From assembly GCF_001411555.2 (NCBI RefSeq), contig NC_049914.1, forward strand, positions 14,586,798 through 14,650,797: a stretch of 64,000 bases of DNA. The letters are read 5' to 3'. The notes below the pieces were generated by a model. It was not told where the DNA came from. It saw only the letters and a list, made by a program, of their open reading frames with translations, and made no database searches. The position numbers were made by a program, and so were the translations under genes. Source of the DNA: Juglans regia (Eukaryota; Streptophyta; Magnoliopsida; Fagales; Juglandaceae). This document shows, one piece after another, positions 45,262-58,059 of this stretch; position 1 is the stretch's first letter; the number at the start of each line of letters is the position of its first letter.

Positions 45262-46857
45262 TAGGGGTGGGCAGCGGGGCCCTACCCCCATTGCCCCGCC
45301 CAGCCCCCGTGCGACGAGGCGAATCACCCCGTCCGGCAGATGCTGGGGGCGGGACCACCCGCCCGCATCCGAGCCAACCTCCGGGAGCGGGATGGGGTGA
45401 CCCCCATCCCATAAATACCCCGCCCGGCATGGATATATATATATATATATTTATATATTTATATATATATTTTTAAAAAAACAATCAGGCATAGAAAGAC
45501 GTCGTTTCATGCCTGAGTTTATATCAAAACCCACCCCCTTGGACCCCCCTTCCAATTCCCAAACCTTCATCTCCCTCGCTCACTTCTCCCTCTCTCTCAT
45601 TCTCTCCCTCTCTCTGAGTTATCGCACTTGGTCCCTTTCTCTGCATCGCCGTCCCCGTCATTGTCGTCGTCGCATGACTCGCACCCGATCCCTCTCTCTT
45701 CATCTCCGTCACCGAAGGTCTGAAGTAAGAAACCCTAAATTCAAAATTTAATTTTTTTTTGTGATTTATATATTTAATGGGGATTGGAGGAAGGATAGGG
45801 TTTATCGGAGATGGATGATGGGATTTTGTGAATTGTGTGCTGTGGAGCTTAAATTGTGCATGTGGTTTGAACTTTGAATAACTCCCGTGAGTCCCGTCCG
45901 TTTGTTTTTATTTTTGTTTTTTTGTTTACATTATGTAATGTGTGTGAATCACTGAATCATGATATTATTTGTGTCTAATTAATTCGGATTGGAAACCTAA
46001 ATTAATTTAGGACTCCAATCCGAAACCCTAAATTAATTTAGGGGTTTCAAAGATTGAAAACCCTAAATTAATTTAGGGGTTTCATTCTTTAAAACCCCTA
46101 AATTTAAGGTTTCTAAATACCCTAAATTTACAATACTTCAGCCTTCAGATTAATAACCTTGATGTGTGATTATTTCAGGAATCCATGGTCGATTTCTTCA
46201 TTCATAGCTGCAATTTTCATACTTATTTTCACCTTTAGATAGACTTTGTTTTCCATTCTCTCTAATTAATCTGACCCTTATCCGAGTAATTATTTTTCTG
46301 AACAAAGTGCTACATTCCAAAGGGATTGAATTTTGTATTGCTTTTTCTCTTAGTTGGTGCGATGCGATGATGTTCCATTTGTTAAATGATTTATGCTTTA
46401 TCCGATGAATTATTAATACTTTGAAGGATCATATCTTAAAAACCATCCTAATTAGGTCATTGTTATTGTGATCATATATAATAAACCGTCCTCCAATTCA
46501 ACAGAATTTCATGTTCCCAAACAAATTGAACAAAAAAAAAAAAAAAAATAGAATGCACTAAGGTATTTTGAAATACAATATAATTAATTAAGATGAAATA
46601 TATATATATATATATGAATGTCAAGTGATACTTTTTTTTATTCTATTTTTTTTTTTATGTTCATTATATAGTTGCTATGCTTATATTATTTCAAGTCTAA
46701 GAAACTATATTGTTAATATACTTTACTACATATAACCAAAGTACTCAATATTTTTTATTTTTTTTATCGTGTCTGAAATTAAAGATCATCAGGATGTTAA
46801 TTGTTTGGCATGTTGCTATGATTTCTATAATTTTAAATTTCTTGTTTACTTGAGTTT

Positions 46858-49125
46858 ATGGATATGCCAGCAGATTCTAGTGGGAGCTCTCATTTCCAGG
46901 TCGAGGGCATCCCTATCCCTACACCTACATCTACACCTACACCTACCCCTCCTACTCATACCCCTACTACTAGCCCTACGGCACCTTGCCCCGCTCTCAA
47001 GCCCAGCAAGAAACCTGCTTCAATAGTTTTGAGTCATTTCACCAAACTAGAGGGTGGTGACCCAAGTAACCCCCAAGTCAAGTGTAACCATTGTGGAAAA
47101 ATTTATGGATGTCACTATAAGAAACATGACACCTCACAATTAAAGGTGCACTTAGAAGAGCAATGCAAAAAAAGTCCAATATTAAGATCATTACAAGAGA
47201 AAAGCCAATCTAGGCTATAAATTGGATTTCAAAAAATGACGGATGAGACTAGTGGGGGTGCAACTTTGAGGGGGTTTACTAAGTATGATCCCGATGAATA
47301 TAGAAGACACCTAGCTCGTATAGTCATCGTGGACAAGCTACCTATTCAACTTGTTGATGGGAAATGGTTTCAAGTGTATTCTCGCTACTTGGAACAGAAT
47401 ACACTTGGAACCAAGGTTTAATATTCCTTCTCGCCACACAGTGGCAAAAGATGTAAAAAAATATTTTTACATTGAAAATGAGAAGTTGATGGGTCAATTG
47501 ATAGATCAATTTGTTTGTCTCACCACTGACACTTGGACATCGATCCAAAATTTTAATTATATGTTTTTGACTGTGCATTTTATTGATTGTCATTGGACAT
47601 TGGGAAAGAAAATTATAAAATTTTGTAAAATCACCGATCATAAAGGTGACACAATTGGGAAGGCCTTGGAGATCGCAATAAAGGAGTGGGAAGGCCTTGG
47701 AGGCCGCACATCTCGCATTGGGACATCTGAAGACCTATTTTAGAGAGGCTAATAAGACACTCATGGGTGGTGAGTGTATGCATGTGAGATGTGCGGCACA
47801 TATTCTGAATCTAATTGTCGCTGATGGTTTGAGGGATCTTCATGACATGATTGCTCAGGTTAGAACTGCTGTGAGATAGGTGAGATCTTCTCCTTTGAGG
47901 TTGGAGAAATTCAAGGTTGGTGCGAGATCTACGGGCCTAACATCTAAGAAGGGTCTTTGTACTGATATGCCTACACGATGGAACTCAACATTTTTTATGT
48001 TGGAGGCGGCCTAAGAATATAAGCTGGCATTTGCATTATTGGGTGACGAAGACATCTAATATGTTAAATATTTTGATGATCATGGGGGATTGGGGAAAAT
48101 TATAGATGATGATTGAGAAATTGTAGCTATTTTTGTAGAGTTTTTTAGGCTTTTTTACGATGTCACAATGAGAATATTTGAAATTTTGTACCCTACATCT
48201 AATGTTGTATGTCAGTAAATATGTAGGGTAAAAGAAGAATTGGATGACATGGTCGCAGGTGGTCACATTAGGCTGCAAGAGATGACATTGATTATGAGGA
48301 CAAAGTACGATAAGTATTGAGGAGATTTAACTAGGGCTAATATTTTGTTATATGTAGTTGTTGTCTTTGACCCGAGGTATAAATTGGATGGCATGATATT
48401 TTGGTTGAGCCTTGCGTACAGGCAAGTATGGGCGGAGCTTATTGCAGCAAGGGTTCGGGAAACCCTTGGTACATTATTCGATGAGTTTTCCACCTTGTGG
48501 GGTGGTAATATTGTAACACCTACACCTACCCCCTCAGCCTCAGGCTCACAGTTTCCTGAAGTTGAGGTTGGGAAAAGACGTATATTGGAGTAGGGTGAGA
48601 GGTATGAGCAGACCCCCTTCCTCCAGGGTTCTGTAGAGACTCAGTCAGAGATAGACAAATACTTAGCAGCAGATATTCTACCATTTTCACGAGATTTTGA
48701 TATATTAAGTTGGTGGAAGGTGAATGTCGTGAAGTATCTTATTCTTGGAGAGATAGCCCGCACACTTTTGGCCATCTCTATTAGCACCGTAGCCTCAGAG
48801 TCGGCCTTTAGCACCGGATGACATGTATTAGATTCATTTCGGAGTTCATTAGCTTCTGCCACTGTGGAGGCTTTGATTTGCACATAGAATTGGATCAAGG
48901 GAACTCCAATTCATGTTCCAGATGTTCTTGAGTATGAGGAGGCTGACGTCGAGTAGGAGGGTGATGATCAGCCTGGATCTGATATTTATTTTAATTTCAT
49001 TTTCTAATTTCTTATTTTAATTAATTTATTTTCATTTAATTGGTATTCATTAATTTGATTTCAAATTTAATATTTATAGTGATACATGAGACAGCGTCTA
49101 CGACTACCTCCGATGCAATATGACT
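46858..49125 (+). pseudogene. hAT transposase, copy 2, heavily decayed
   Basis: ATG 46858 gives MDMPADSSGSSHFQVEG, a Pro-Thr tract and an intact BED finger (CNHCGKIYGCHYKKHD, then KVHLEEQCKKS, retaining the His lost in copy 1). Beyond that the gene is broken: a stop at 47218-47220, a short duplication and frameshift near 47395-47415, and a replacement at about 47691-47715. That replacement removes the TVDNASSND segment carrying a catalytic Asp. Further stops are at 47877-47879, 48012, 48217, 48320, and in the C-terminal domain (GAG to TAG near 48954). LTTDTWTSIQN and VASESAFSTG are still readable. Confidence 0.92.
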
Positions 49126-49420
49126 TTGTATTGGACCCATAATTGCCATTATTTGCACAATTTATCCCTTAATTGTTTTTTGCATTTAAAATTTTGTTTC
49201 ATCTTCATTGCTTTTTAATTCTAATTTGTTTTATTTTTAACTTATTAACTTTTATGATCTTGATTTTCAGTCTCACAGCAGTCGACATAACTCACCGCCA
49301 CGGCTCCAGCCCAAAATCAAATTGATCAAATTGAAAAATTATGATTTTATTAATTTACAATTAATTGTAATGTTGCTACAATAGTTAATTGTACAATTTG
49401 TAATATTTTTTTTTAGAGGA

Positions 49421-49515
49421 GTTTGTAATAGTGTAATAGTTTATTTGTTCTCTTTGTAATAGTGTAATAGTTTATTAGTTCTCTTTGTAATAGTGTAATA
49501 GTTTATTAGTTCTCT
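49421..49515 (+). repeat. 31-bp tandem triplication specific to hAT copy 2
   Basis: TTTGTAATAGTGTAATAGTT followed by TATT(T/A)GTTCTC occurs three times in a row. Copy 1 has a single related unit near 32720-32760. Confidence 0.85.
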
Positions 49516-49618
49516 TAATTTGTATAATTGCAAACTACTTATTTTAACTTAGTGCCTTAGTGATGATTATTACTTAATTAGTTAATAATTGAAACTTAAT
49601 ATCTACTTAATAGTTCAA

Positions 49619-49653
<35 letters not shown>

Positions 49654-49917
49654 TTTCAGTTTTTAAATCTATATATTTTTTAAGTTAAATTATCGGCTCA
49701 AAGTGACCCAAAAACTGATTCTGGGCCATTTAGTGCCCATAAAACTGTATTAGGCCTTCGGCCCAGTAAGGGGATGCGGGGGTGCGGACGGATGGAGATC
49801 CACCCTTGCACCCCGGCCAGTGGACGGGGTATGGGAAAAAATTCCCCACCCTTGCATATGCTGGGGCGGGTGGAGGGAGGGGTGGCCCCGCACCGTAGGG
49901 GGCGGGTATCACCCCTA

Positions 49918-51159
49918 ATTGGATGCCTTCTTACACAAATGAGGGGTGATGAGAGGGCTATGAATGACCTTGAGTGATGGTTGTGTCAACCCAAAACAAT
50001 GGGCAAGACCTGCCCATGGTAATGCTGCCTAGAGCTGCCGTGTGAGACTTGTTGAGTGAGGGTGGCTTTGGCCTTCAAATCAAATATAACTTGGGCTATT
50101 TTGGGCAGAGTTTGGTCAGCCATGGCAGGGGGAAATTTCCTCCACAAGCCTTGCAAAGGTGGCTCAATTTCGTGGGCCTCAATGAGCTTTAACCGAATGT
50201 GTTCCAATTTTGGGGTTTAAAAAGGGTTTGAGTTACTGTCAAGCCCAAATCTAATTTTTCTTAACCCAATAAAATTTCCAAGGTTTAAAGGATTGAATAA
50301 TGATTTCATAACATGAATTTGATTAGTTAATAGCACGTGGAAATAATTTAATCGAGTGATTAAACACTAAGTTACAAACTGGATCCATTTAGGGTTTGAA
50401 AGCAAATTTGGGATTTGGGGAAACCGTTTAGGGTTTTGGTTTCAACCAAACTTTTGGACTTTCAATTTTATTCCAAGTATTTGAGATTTCACTAGGATTG
50501 AAACTCTCTTTAGTTTGGCACAAATTGGATGGTTGGATGGAATATGGTTTTGCTTATGTAGCATGATCTCACACATTGATTCTTTCACATTTTCATCTCA
50601 TGGTTCCTCTTGGTGCCAAGTGTCTAATACCATTCACCAAGTGTGGTTAAGATCTTGTCAAGTGTCTAAATAAAACTTCTCTAACCTAATTTATACATTC
50701 GACCGTATGATTTTGAAAATACCGCACTTGGTGCTAATATTGAGGTTACTATTCACTCCGAAACGTGAAAATAAACTTTACACTACAAAATCCTAAATAT
50801 ACATACTAGCCTTACGGTGCAAATAATTTATCAAATTTTGGTTCCGAAGTGCCTCAAAATAATCAAAACATATTTTCGCATAAACGGGTTTCATTCGAGA
50901 ACTGAAAATTGGTTTAATTGCGCCATAAATCCTAAATATTCATCTAAGTCCGTTGGCTTATACCATATCTTATTCTAACACTTCTAACTATCTCAAATAA
51001 ATAAAAATCTTATTTTTGGTCTAATAGTGAGTGGTAACACTACCTATACTGATAGACCAAAACTTACGTGATTGGTTAATTCGTGAAAACTTTTGAGTTT
51101 TGACGAGGTTCTTAAAGTCTAAAGAAATTCATCTCTTGAATTTCTGACAGGTTGTTACA
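49918..51159. other. LTR-like DNA right of hAT copy 2; no gene
   Basis: No coding frame supported. Continuous with DNA left of 45262 if hAT copy 2 is removed. Confidence 0.4.
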
Positions 51160-52805
51160 ATGAAGGTGATATAACTTGCTCGCATCACATGGTAGCTCGG
51201 CTACCGAGTATAAGATTCGACCTCCCAAGCATGTATCCAACCCTCAATCAAGTTGCTCGGATCACATGGGAGCTCCTTTCCCTCAAGGCGAGCAAAGAGA
51301 TCTTAAACCTCGGGCCAAGCAACAAAACTTGCACTTAACCGAACGAAAGTATTCGCACCCCTAAGCAAAGTGCTCCTCACGAAGGGTGAGCAACAACCGT
51401 GAGCACTTTGTTGACATTGCATCCTTATTCGTTTTCATCCTTATTTATTTTGTTGACGTTGCATTAAACTTCATCTATCCTCTTTCTTTCATGAGATAAT
51501 TCTAGCCAAACAATTCCCCATACAAAATCTCTCTAAGATTGTTGTATAAATATATCGCTTTCGAGCTAACCTTAACAAATCATGTGATCAATCTAAGCAT
51601 ATTTCTATTCCAATCACATAAATCACCTCACCCATATATTTCATTTCAATATCCTAATAGAAAAATTTCTTATTTTTTTAATCCTAATTAATGACTTATA
51701 ATGAAGCATTATGCTCCACAGGCTTGCAAACCACATAATTAAGAATCCCATTCTTTTCGTTGTTGTGTTTTTGCTCTACAAAACTTATGTTCAGATTCAT
51801 TGCTTATGTGTAGACAGATGCCAAATGGGTTTACCATCAAGACATGTCGAATCCATCTTCAGTTCAAGGGCTAGTGGTGTTCATCTAAAAGAGAAATTAC
51901 TTTATCATAAATTTTATCATCACTGCTCTCACACTGACGAAAACGTTACATTTTAAATGACCACCAAGTGGTGGTGTCTTACACCTAGGCCACCATAGGT
52001 TGGCCGAATTGAGCCACATGGTGGCTAGTGGGATGGTGTCTAACACGTGTCTTTTGTTAACTAGGATGGATGAAATTTGTGATAGATGTGGGGTTAATCC
52101 AAAACTTATCATAGGAGGGAAAAAATAAGTGACAGATGATGTTAATTCAAAACTTGTTACAACATGAAGTGCTAATTTTAAAAAACTTGCACAATGGCCA
52201 GATCTGAAATAGGATAAAGCACGTGTGCTCGTCCAAATTTTCATCCTATTTTCATAAAGTTCTAGTGTTCACTTGATCAATGGTTAGATATATGTATGTG
52301 TATGTAAAAACCCTTCTATCTAGGGACCATAATGAGGTTAATTCTAGAAAACATAAGGACTGGAATGCTACTTATAACCTCTAGAAATTTTCTTAAGCAC
52401 AAGTATAAAAGATTCCAAACATAATTTATTAAAAATTAAAAGACATTATACTAAAATACTGACTAGAATTTCTCAAATTTCGTGTGCAAAGAAAACAACC
52501 TAATAATAATTAAAATAATAATGAGAAATCCTTGTAAATGTTTTGAGCCTCTGCCTCTTCTCCCATAGCCATGTCCTTTCTTGCAGTTTTATCCTTGCAT
52601 TAATCATTTTTTGGGACATTCACACAATAAAATAAAAATAAATTGAATACCCAATAATAATTAAACTGGGACACATCCTTAAATGGTTTTATAATAATCA
52701 TGGTAATCATCTTCTCATAACATCATATCGAACGCACATCACTCTAAAACGCCTTCCCTTGTTTTAAAATAAAATTCATGCAACCTAGTAACAGCCTTTG
52801 ACCCA
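51160..52805. other. Spacer, no recognisable gene
   Basis: 51180-51420 contains repeated GCTCG / GGCGAGCAA motifs like those near 41372. The remainder is AT-rich, and short frames (for example 51711-51956) are unrecognised. Confidence 0.45.
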
Positions 52806-53663
52806 TAATACTTACCATACTTATTATAGACTATATTCATAATATTCTGTTATATATGGTAATACGAGTTATTCTCGACCATATTTAGTTTATTGTATAA
52901 ATCAATCAGTATCATTAATTTATTGTATTTCTATTCTTTCATTAACCTCATTCACTTATAAATAGAGACATATGGTATGTACTCAAGAACAATTGAGAAT
53001 AACAAAGATGTATTCTTTTCCGTTCACGACACGTTCTCTAGAAACTTCCTATGCACCTAATGAATCGTCATTCGTGATAAGTCTCATATTCAACTTGTTA
53101 GTTGGTTTTTTTTTCCTATTCACCAGACGTTCTCTAGAGGCTTCCTATGCACTTAACAGATTGCCAATCATGATAAATCTCATATTCAATGTATTATTTG
53201 ATGTTCAGTATATTATTTGGTGTTCTTTTTCGTTCACCACCTATCTTCAAAGGCTTCCTATGAAGTTAACAGATCGATGCCATTCTTTTCATCATCAATC
53301 TCGTATTTGCGCCATGCTCTACAAAGGCACATTTCGTCAAGTCGTCAGTCAAATCCCCAAGTCTCATCCACTTGGCCTACAATATGATCTTATTTACAAA
53401 CTTAAGATGACATCTTCATCATCATCTTGAGTTTGAGGGAGATGTTAGAATATTACCATACATATTATAGAATATATTCATAATATTATAGTATGTATGG
53501 TATATGAGTTATTCTCTACTATATTTAGTTTATTGTATAAATCAATCAGTATTATTAGTTTATAGAATTTTCATTCTTTCTCTAGCCTTATTCACCTATA
53601 AATAGGAACATAATATATGTACTCAAGAACAATTGAAAATAGCAAAACGATAGCTCTTAAATT
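52806..53663 (+). mobile_element. Deleted Ty1/copia-type LTR element, short interior
   Basis: Two direct repeats (about 52806-52990 and 53443-53663) share ATTTAGTTTATTGTATAAAT, CAATCAGTAT, CACTTATAAATAG or CACCTATAAATAG, and TACTCAAGAACAATTGA. The second begins TGTTAGAATATTACC right after a polypurine tract TTTGAGGGAGA (53432-53442), fixing plus orientation. CACCTATAAATAGG is a likely TATA box within the LTR. The 450-base interior has three copies of a CTTCCTATGCACTTAACAGA-type unit and a short tail frame. No pol domain remains. Confidence 0.75.
52990..53320 (+). repeat. About 110-bp tandem repeat inside the copia-type element
   Basis: CGTTCTCTAGA(A/G)(A/G)CTTCCTATGCAC followed by TGATAA(G/A)TCTCATATTCAA occurs twice, and a third, more diverged unit (AGGCTTCCTATGAAGTTAAC, ATCAATCTCGTATTT) follows. 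Confidence 0.65.
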
Positions 53664-53667
53664 CTCT

Positions 53668-53810
53668 CTTGAGATGAGATAAATTAAAATTAAAGTTGAA
53701 TAAAATATTATTATAATATTATTACTATTTTAGAATTTGAAAAAGTTAAATTATTTATTATATTTTATATGAAAATTTGAAAAAATTATAATGATTAGAT
53801 GAATTGAAAT
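53668..53810. mobile_element. MITE-like element, family A (partial)
   Basis: CTTGAGATGAGATAAATTAA, AAGTTGAATAAAATATTATT and AAATTATTTATTATATTTTA match family A. Inverted ends not clear. Confidence 0.6.
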
Positions 53811-53829
53811 GTCTTTTGTATCGAAACCG

Positions 53830-56800
53830 GGCCTTAATGGAATGAAAGGCTGGGGAGCGCATGGATGGGCTTGGTGTGCATATAATAGAGGACATGAGAG
53901 AGAGAGCTGGCGTTACTTATGGCTGGGCTTCCAGTGTGGTCTGGAAAAAGAAAATGGAAGAAGGCTGTCTTACGGTGGTGCGGAGAAGGTGTGCTTGGCA
54001 ATATGTCAGGAAAGCTGAAAGGAACTTTGAGGGACGGACAATGACAGACATGGGCTTGCACAAAATAATGAGCCCATGCGTCCAATACCATGAGCCCTAA
54101 TGGGTCTTCTATAAAATTCACGGGCCTATAGCCCACTAAGAAATCTAAAAGGACCCCAAATCATCTACTAAATATCGATGGGTTTGAAATAAATTATTGG
54201 GCCAAATAAGCTGAATTAAAACCTTTCTTCCAATTCTTAATAAATTAGGGCCCACTCATCCAATAAATACAACAATGAAAAACTACATTTTGTTACTCCA
54301 AGCCCATTACCCTTTTTTCAAACTGTATCTTAAACGTAAGATTTTAGCATTCAAATTGATGAAAAGTGCCACATTAATCTTAACACTCAGACTTTAATTG
54401 ACTGACCATGTAGTTCACCAAAATTTTGTACATTTTTGTGTAAATTTTAAAAACAATTAATGGTGGTATTTCGGAGGCGGAAATTATAATTTCAGAGACC
54501 TGAGATGAGCGAAAAAAAATATTATAAAGTTAATTCAAATGATCTCACTATTATTCATAAACTATCTTATTACTATTTACAAAAATTTCATCTCGTCTTA
54601 ATCCCCAACCAAGCACTCACAATTTATTAAAAAAAAAAAAAAAAAGCTTCTTTGTGATAGCTCCATTTCTTTTTCTTTTAATAGACAGTGCTTTTAGGGT
54701 TTCAAATTAGCACAAACTTTATAGATCACCAGGTCATGATTCATAATTTATATAATATACTCTGCTCGATTTAATTATCATATCAAATTATAAAAACTTG
54801 TAAAAATAACTTATATATATAAACTTGTAAAACACAAAAAGGAAAATTAAAGGATGGAACTGAAAAAACAAAAAAAATAAAAGGTAACGTATCCTTGCCC
54901 GGGAAGCCCTAGCTAGGTCGAGTGCTATTTTGGAAGGAAGGTGTCATGCATAAACCTAGATCGGGCATATACTTTTCATTACCAACTACTTACTTTTTTT
55001 TCTCTTCACCCCATAAAATAAAAGTCCTTGGAAAGTAAGTCCATTATCAATTGAGCAGTAGTACTCTACATTCTCTCATATCCCCTTTCTCCGAAAATTC
55101 CTATCTCTTTCCCAGTAGTACTCCTTTTCCTCTCCTCCTAATTTGCCAACCTATCTTTGAACATAAGGCTTTTTTAACTTTCTTTTTTGTTTTATCTAAG
55201 ACATGATATATCTTTTCTTCCTCGTCAGGTATCATCAGTGCCAGCAAAGCCTGATCAGTACTGTACGTAAGTCATGTAGTGAGTTAACTCATCAATACTT
55301 TCCCAAAGTTAAAAAAGAAAAAGAAGTCGAGTGAGTGAGTGAGTGATCATATATTATTAATGCACTAACAAAGAAGAGGAAGTCATGAGTACATTAGTGT
55401 CACAAAAATCTTGGAAAGTCAGATCCCTATAGGAAAATAATGGAGAAAATCTCACTCAAACAATAGGAAAGTTATAAAAAGCAGAATATTCTCATCAAAC
55501 CTAATTTCTATACAGAAAGCTTGCTCGACAAAGGAGTTCATTTGCTTAAATTCTCTCGCGTATGTATGCTCTTGCTGCGGCACAATATTCTCATCAAACC
55601 TAATTTTTATACAGAAACCTAATTAATTTTTTTTTTATGATGATCCCACTTTTTTTAAAAAAATAGTGTGTGAGATTTACATATCTTAAAACTGTATCTT
55701 AATTATGACCCAACGTCTGTGAAGAAAATTGATACCAAACCAATTTATTAACTTCTCATCAAGAGTATTGATAGCATATATATATTCAAGATTTCTCACC
55801 CTCTTATGTACCTTTGTTATTATAAAAAAATACATAGGAAACAATGTAGATTAGAGTTTTTAAGGCCCAAGTGCTCATAAAAATAACAAAAATAAATAAA
55901 TAAAAGAGTTTTTAGGCACAAGTGATCATGTGGCTTTTGAGAAGGCAAGCGGTACTTGATCTCGTCCATGCGTAGAGCATTTCTCCTGTGTCATCGTGGC
56001 ATGAGCCTGCCGTCATCAGAAAGTAATCTAGTGTGTCAAAGCTTGGTTTTGGTGTGTTGGCTGTTTATGGGATTCGTTTTCTTTTGACTTCTATTGAAAA
56101 CTACGATGTATGTATTTATATATATGTATCATGTGTTCTATACTTCTTGTGGTCTTTGGGTATCGGTCTCTTGATTTGATCCACCAATTTGAGCATGTTT
56201 AGGATGTCGTTATGATGTTTTGCTCTGTTCTGTGCCATTCAAATCAGTTTCAGAACATTGGTTGTAAATATCAAGGATAAATTTAAAAAAAGGGGTTAAA
56301 AAATGCTTAAATAGTTCCTATGGTTTGCTTTATGGGCAAATTAATCCAATATCAAATAAATATTAGCAATTACATAAAAGATTTGCCCTTCATTCCCCAA
56401 CAAAATAATATTATTATTATTACAATTACAATAATATCATTTTTAAAATGATATTTTTCTTTTTTACTTTCATTTATCAATGTAATTAAACACGCAGTCC
56501 TCCACTTAAGACTGTAAATAAAATTTCTCTAAAATATAATACATGGCAATACGTATTCAACTTTCTTATCAGCAACACACCAAAACTACTAAATTTAGTC
56601 TTACAAAAAACAGTAATAATAATAATTTGGTTGAAGAAAAGCATCCATGGCTGAAACTTACGCAGGGGGTTTCTGCAATCTATTCCACAGACGACAGAGA
56701 AAGGCCATGGCCCATGACTTTCTTGCTCTCTGCTATGATGGGAAAAGAAAAAAGTGACCATGGTGAATGGAAAATTGCCTCTTAAAGGCTCCTTTCATGG

Positions 56801-57340
56801 CTTAGCTTTTGCTTTTCCAAAAGACCAAAATAAAAGCCCCTGTGTACTTCAACCACTTGTTGATTATCTAATATTCTTGTGTATCATTGAGAGACACTCA
56901 CTCACTCACTCACTCACACACACAAGTACATATATAAATGAATCTGCCAAAAAATCACAGACATGACCTAAATTTTGATTTCAAACTCAAGCGATGTGAC
57001 TAGAAATAAATCTGAGATTTAAAGCAATATTGCTGTCTAGTCAAAAGTTATAATTGCTAATGGGCATTCCTGTTTTTTTTTTTTTTTTAATATATTTCTT
57101 TTGTGAGGGACAAAGTGACAAACCTAAGTTAGCCAAATTACTTGGATTAGATGTTTTGATTCTTCGGTATTTGGTTCCCTGGCTCTGTTACTCATCATAA
57201 TTATTCAAAATCTCTTACTGCATTATATCATTAGTTTTGTAGGTAAAAAAAAGAAGGAACAATTACTTGAAAGCATCTGATACTTATCATTATTTTAAAA
57301 AATGTTGCACTTTTATTTTATTTTTAACATTCTTTTCCTT
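53830..57340. other. Long spacer without recognised gene
   Basis: Short frames at 53809-54136 (both strands) and 56486-56785 are unrecognised. A reversed family A-like fragment is at about 54535-54610. Microsatellites: GAGT at 55328-55345 and ACTC at 56886-56912. A pyrimidine-rich stretch at 55075-55145 could be a leader or promoter, but no gene follows. AATATTCTCATCAAACCTAATTT occurs at 55487 and again at 55587. Confidence 0.45.
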
Positions 57341-57341
57341 A

Positions 57342-57515
57342 GTCCCGTTTGAATAGTGAGATGAAATAAGATGATTTTAGATAAAAGTTAAAAGTTGAAT
57401 AAAATATTATTATTATTTTGAGATTTAAAAAAATTAAATTAAAATTAAAAAAATTAAATTATTTATTATATTTTATATAAAAATTTTAAAAAATTATAAT
57501 AATGAGATTAACTCA
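57342..57515. mobile_element. MITE-like element, family A
   Basis: GTCCCGTTTGAATAGTGAGATG, AGTTGAATAAAATATTATTA and AAATTATTTATTATATTTTA match the other family A copies. Confidence 0.65.
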
Positions 57516-57856
57516 GTACTTAATATTCTCAAAAACTGTGAGGCATCAAATAATAAAAACTGCAATTTATTGTGTAGGTTTTGCTGATTGAGATTGCTAG
57601 AATCTGGTGACGTGTAGATCTGAATTATTTATGAATAAATATAGATAAAAGTCACTATTGAGAGCATCTATTTTGCACACATGATGTGGCTCATCTAGAC
57701 CACACATCTCCTCAAGTGAGTGTTGGGAACAATCAACTAGAAGCAGCCACGCAGTGAGTGCAAAGTGTACACTGCTATAGTGGCTTCTCTCTAGCATTAC
57801 TCATTAATTATTTATGATGATTGTTGACATTCACATTCAACTACTTAAATAGATTT

Positions 57857-58054
57857 AGGGTACGTTTGGAAACACATTCTAAATAAAACTCAATTCATCT
57901 TAACTCGTTATTATAATTTTTTTAAATTTTAATACAAAATATAATAAACAATTCATCTTTTTCAAATTCTAAAATAATAATAATATTTAAAAATAATATT
58001 CTAACAATATTTTATCATCTCAACTCAACTCAGTTTAATATCTAAACGCACCCT
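57857..58054. mobile_element. MITE-like element, family A, reverse orientation, 198 bp
   Basis: AGGGTACGTTTGG at the left pairs with CTAAACGCACCCT at the right. The interior (ATAATAAACAATTCATCTTT, AACAATATTTTATCATCTCA) is the reverse complement of the family A core. Confidence 0.75.
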
Positions 58055-58059
58055 TAAGA

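Larger units (their letters stand above)
45262..49917 (+). mobile_element. hAT element copy 2 (4656 bp), near-perfect 8-bp target duplication
   Basis: Begins TAGGGGTG and ends CACCCCTA, flanked by ATTGGAAG (45254-45261) and ATTGGATG (49918-49925), 7 of 8 identical. It is the same family and order as copy 1: GC-rich ends, decayed palindrome, pyrimidine-rich leader, long leader intron, transposase remnant, AT-rich 3' end. It differs by a shorter leader intron, a 31-bp triplication at 49421-49515 and rearranged catalytic DNA. It inserted into the LTR-like block. Confidence 0.95.
41960..51159 (-). mobile_element. LTR-retrotransposon-like remnant, interrupted by a foldback element and hAT copy 2
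   Basis: The right end on the minus strand begins TGTAACAACCTGTCAGAAAT, typical of starts of long plant Ty3-type LTRs. The left end begins TGTAATATTAC on the plus strand, a possible matching end. The content (AGTGAGATTTGAGTACAAATCTCAGTAAG, repeated ATGAACTTGAA, CCAATATGTCC) resembles such LTRs. No gag or pol is readable. Subtracting the insertions leaves about 3.9 kb, long for a single LTR. Flanking 5-mers (ATATC, ATGAA) do not match. Treat as provisional. Confidence 0.35.

Noticed and set aside
53809..54136. Overlapping frames on both strands suggesting a small gene
   Set aside because: No recognised motif, no splice or promoter context, and three frames open at once.
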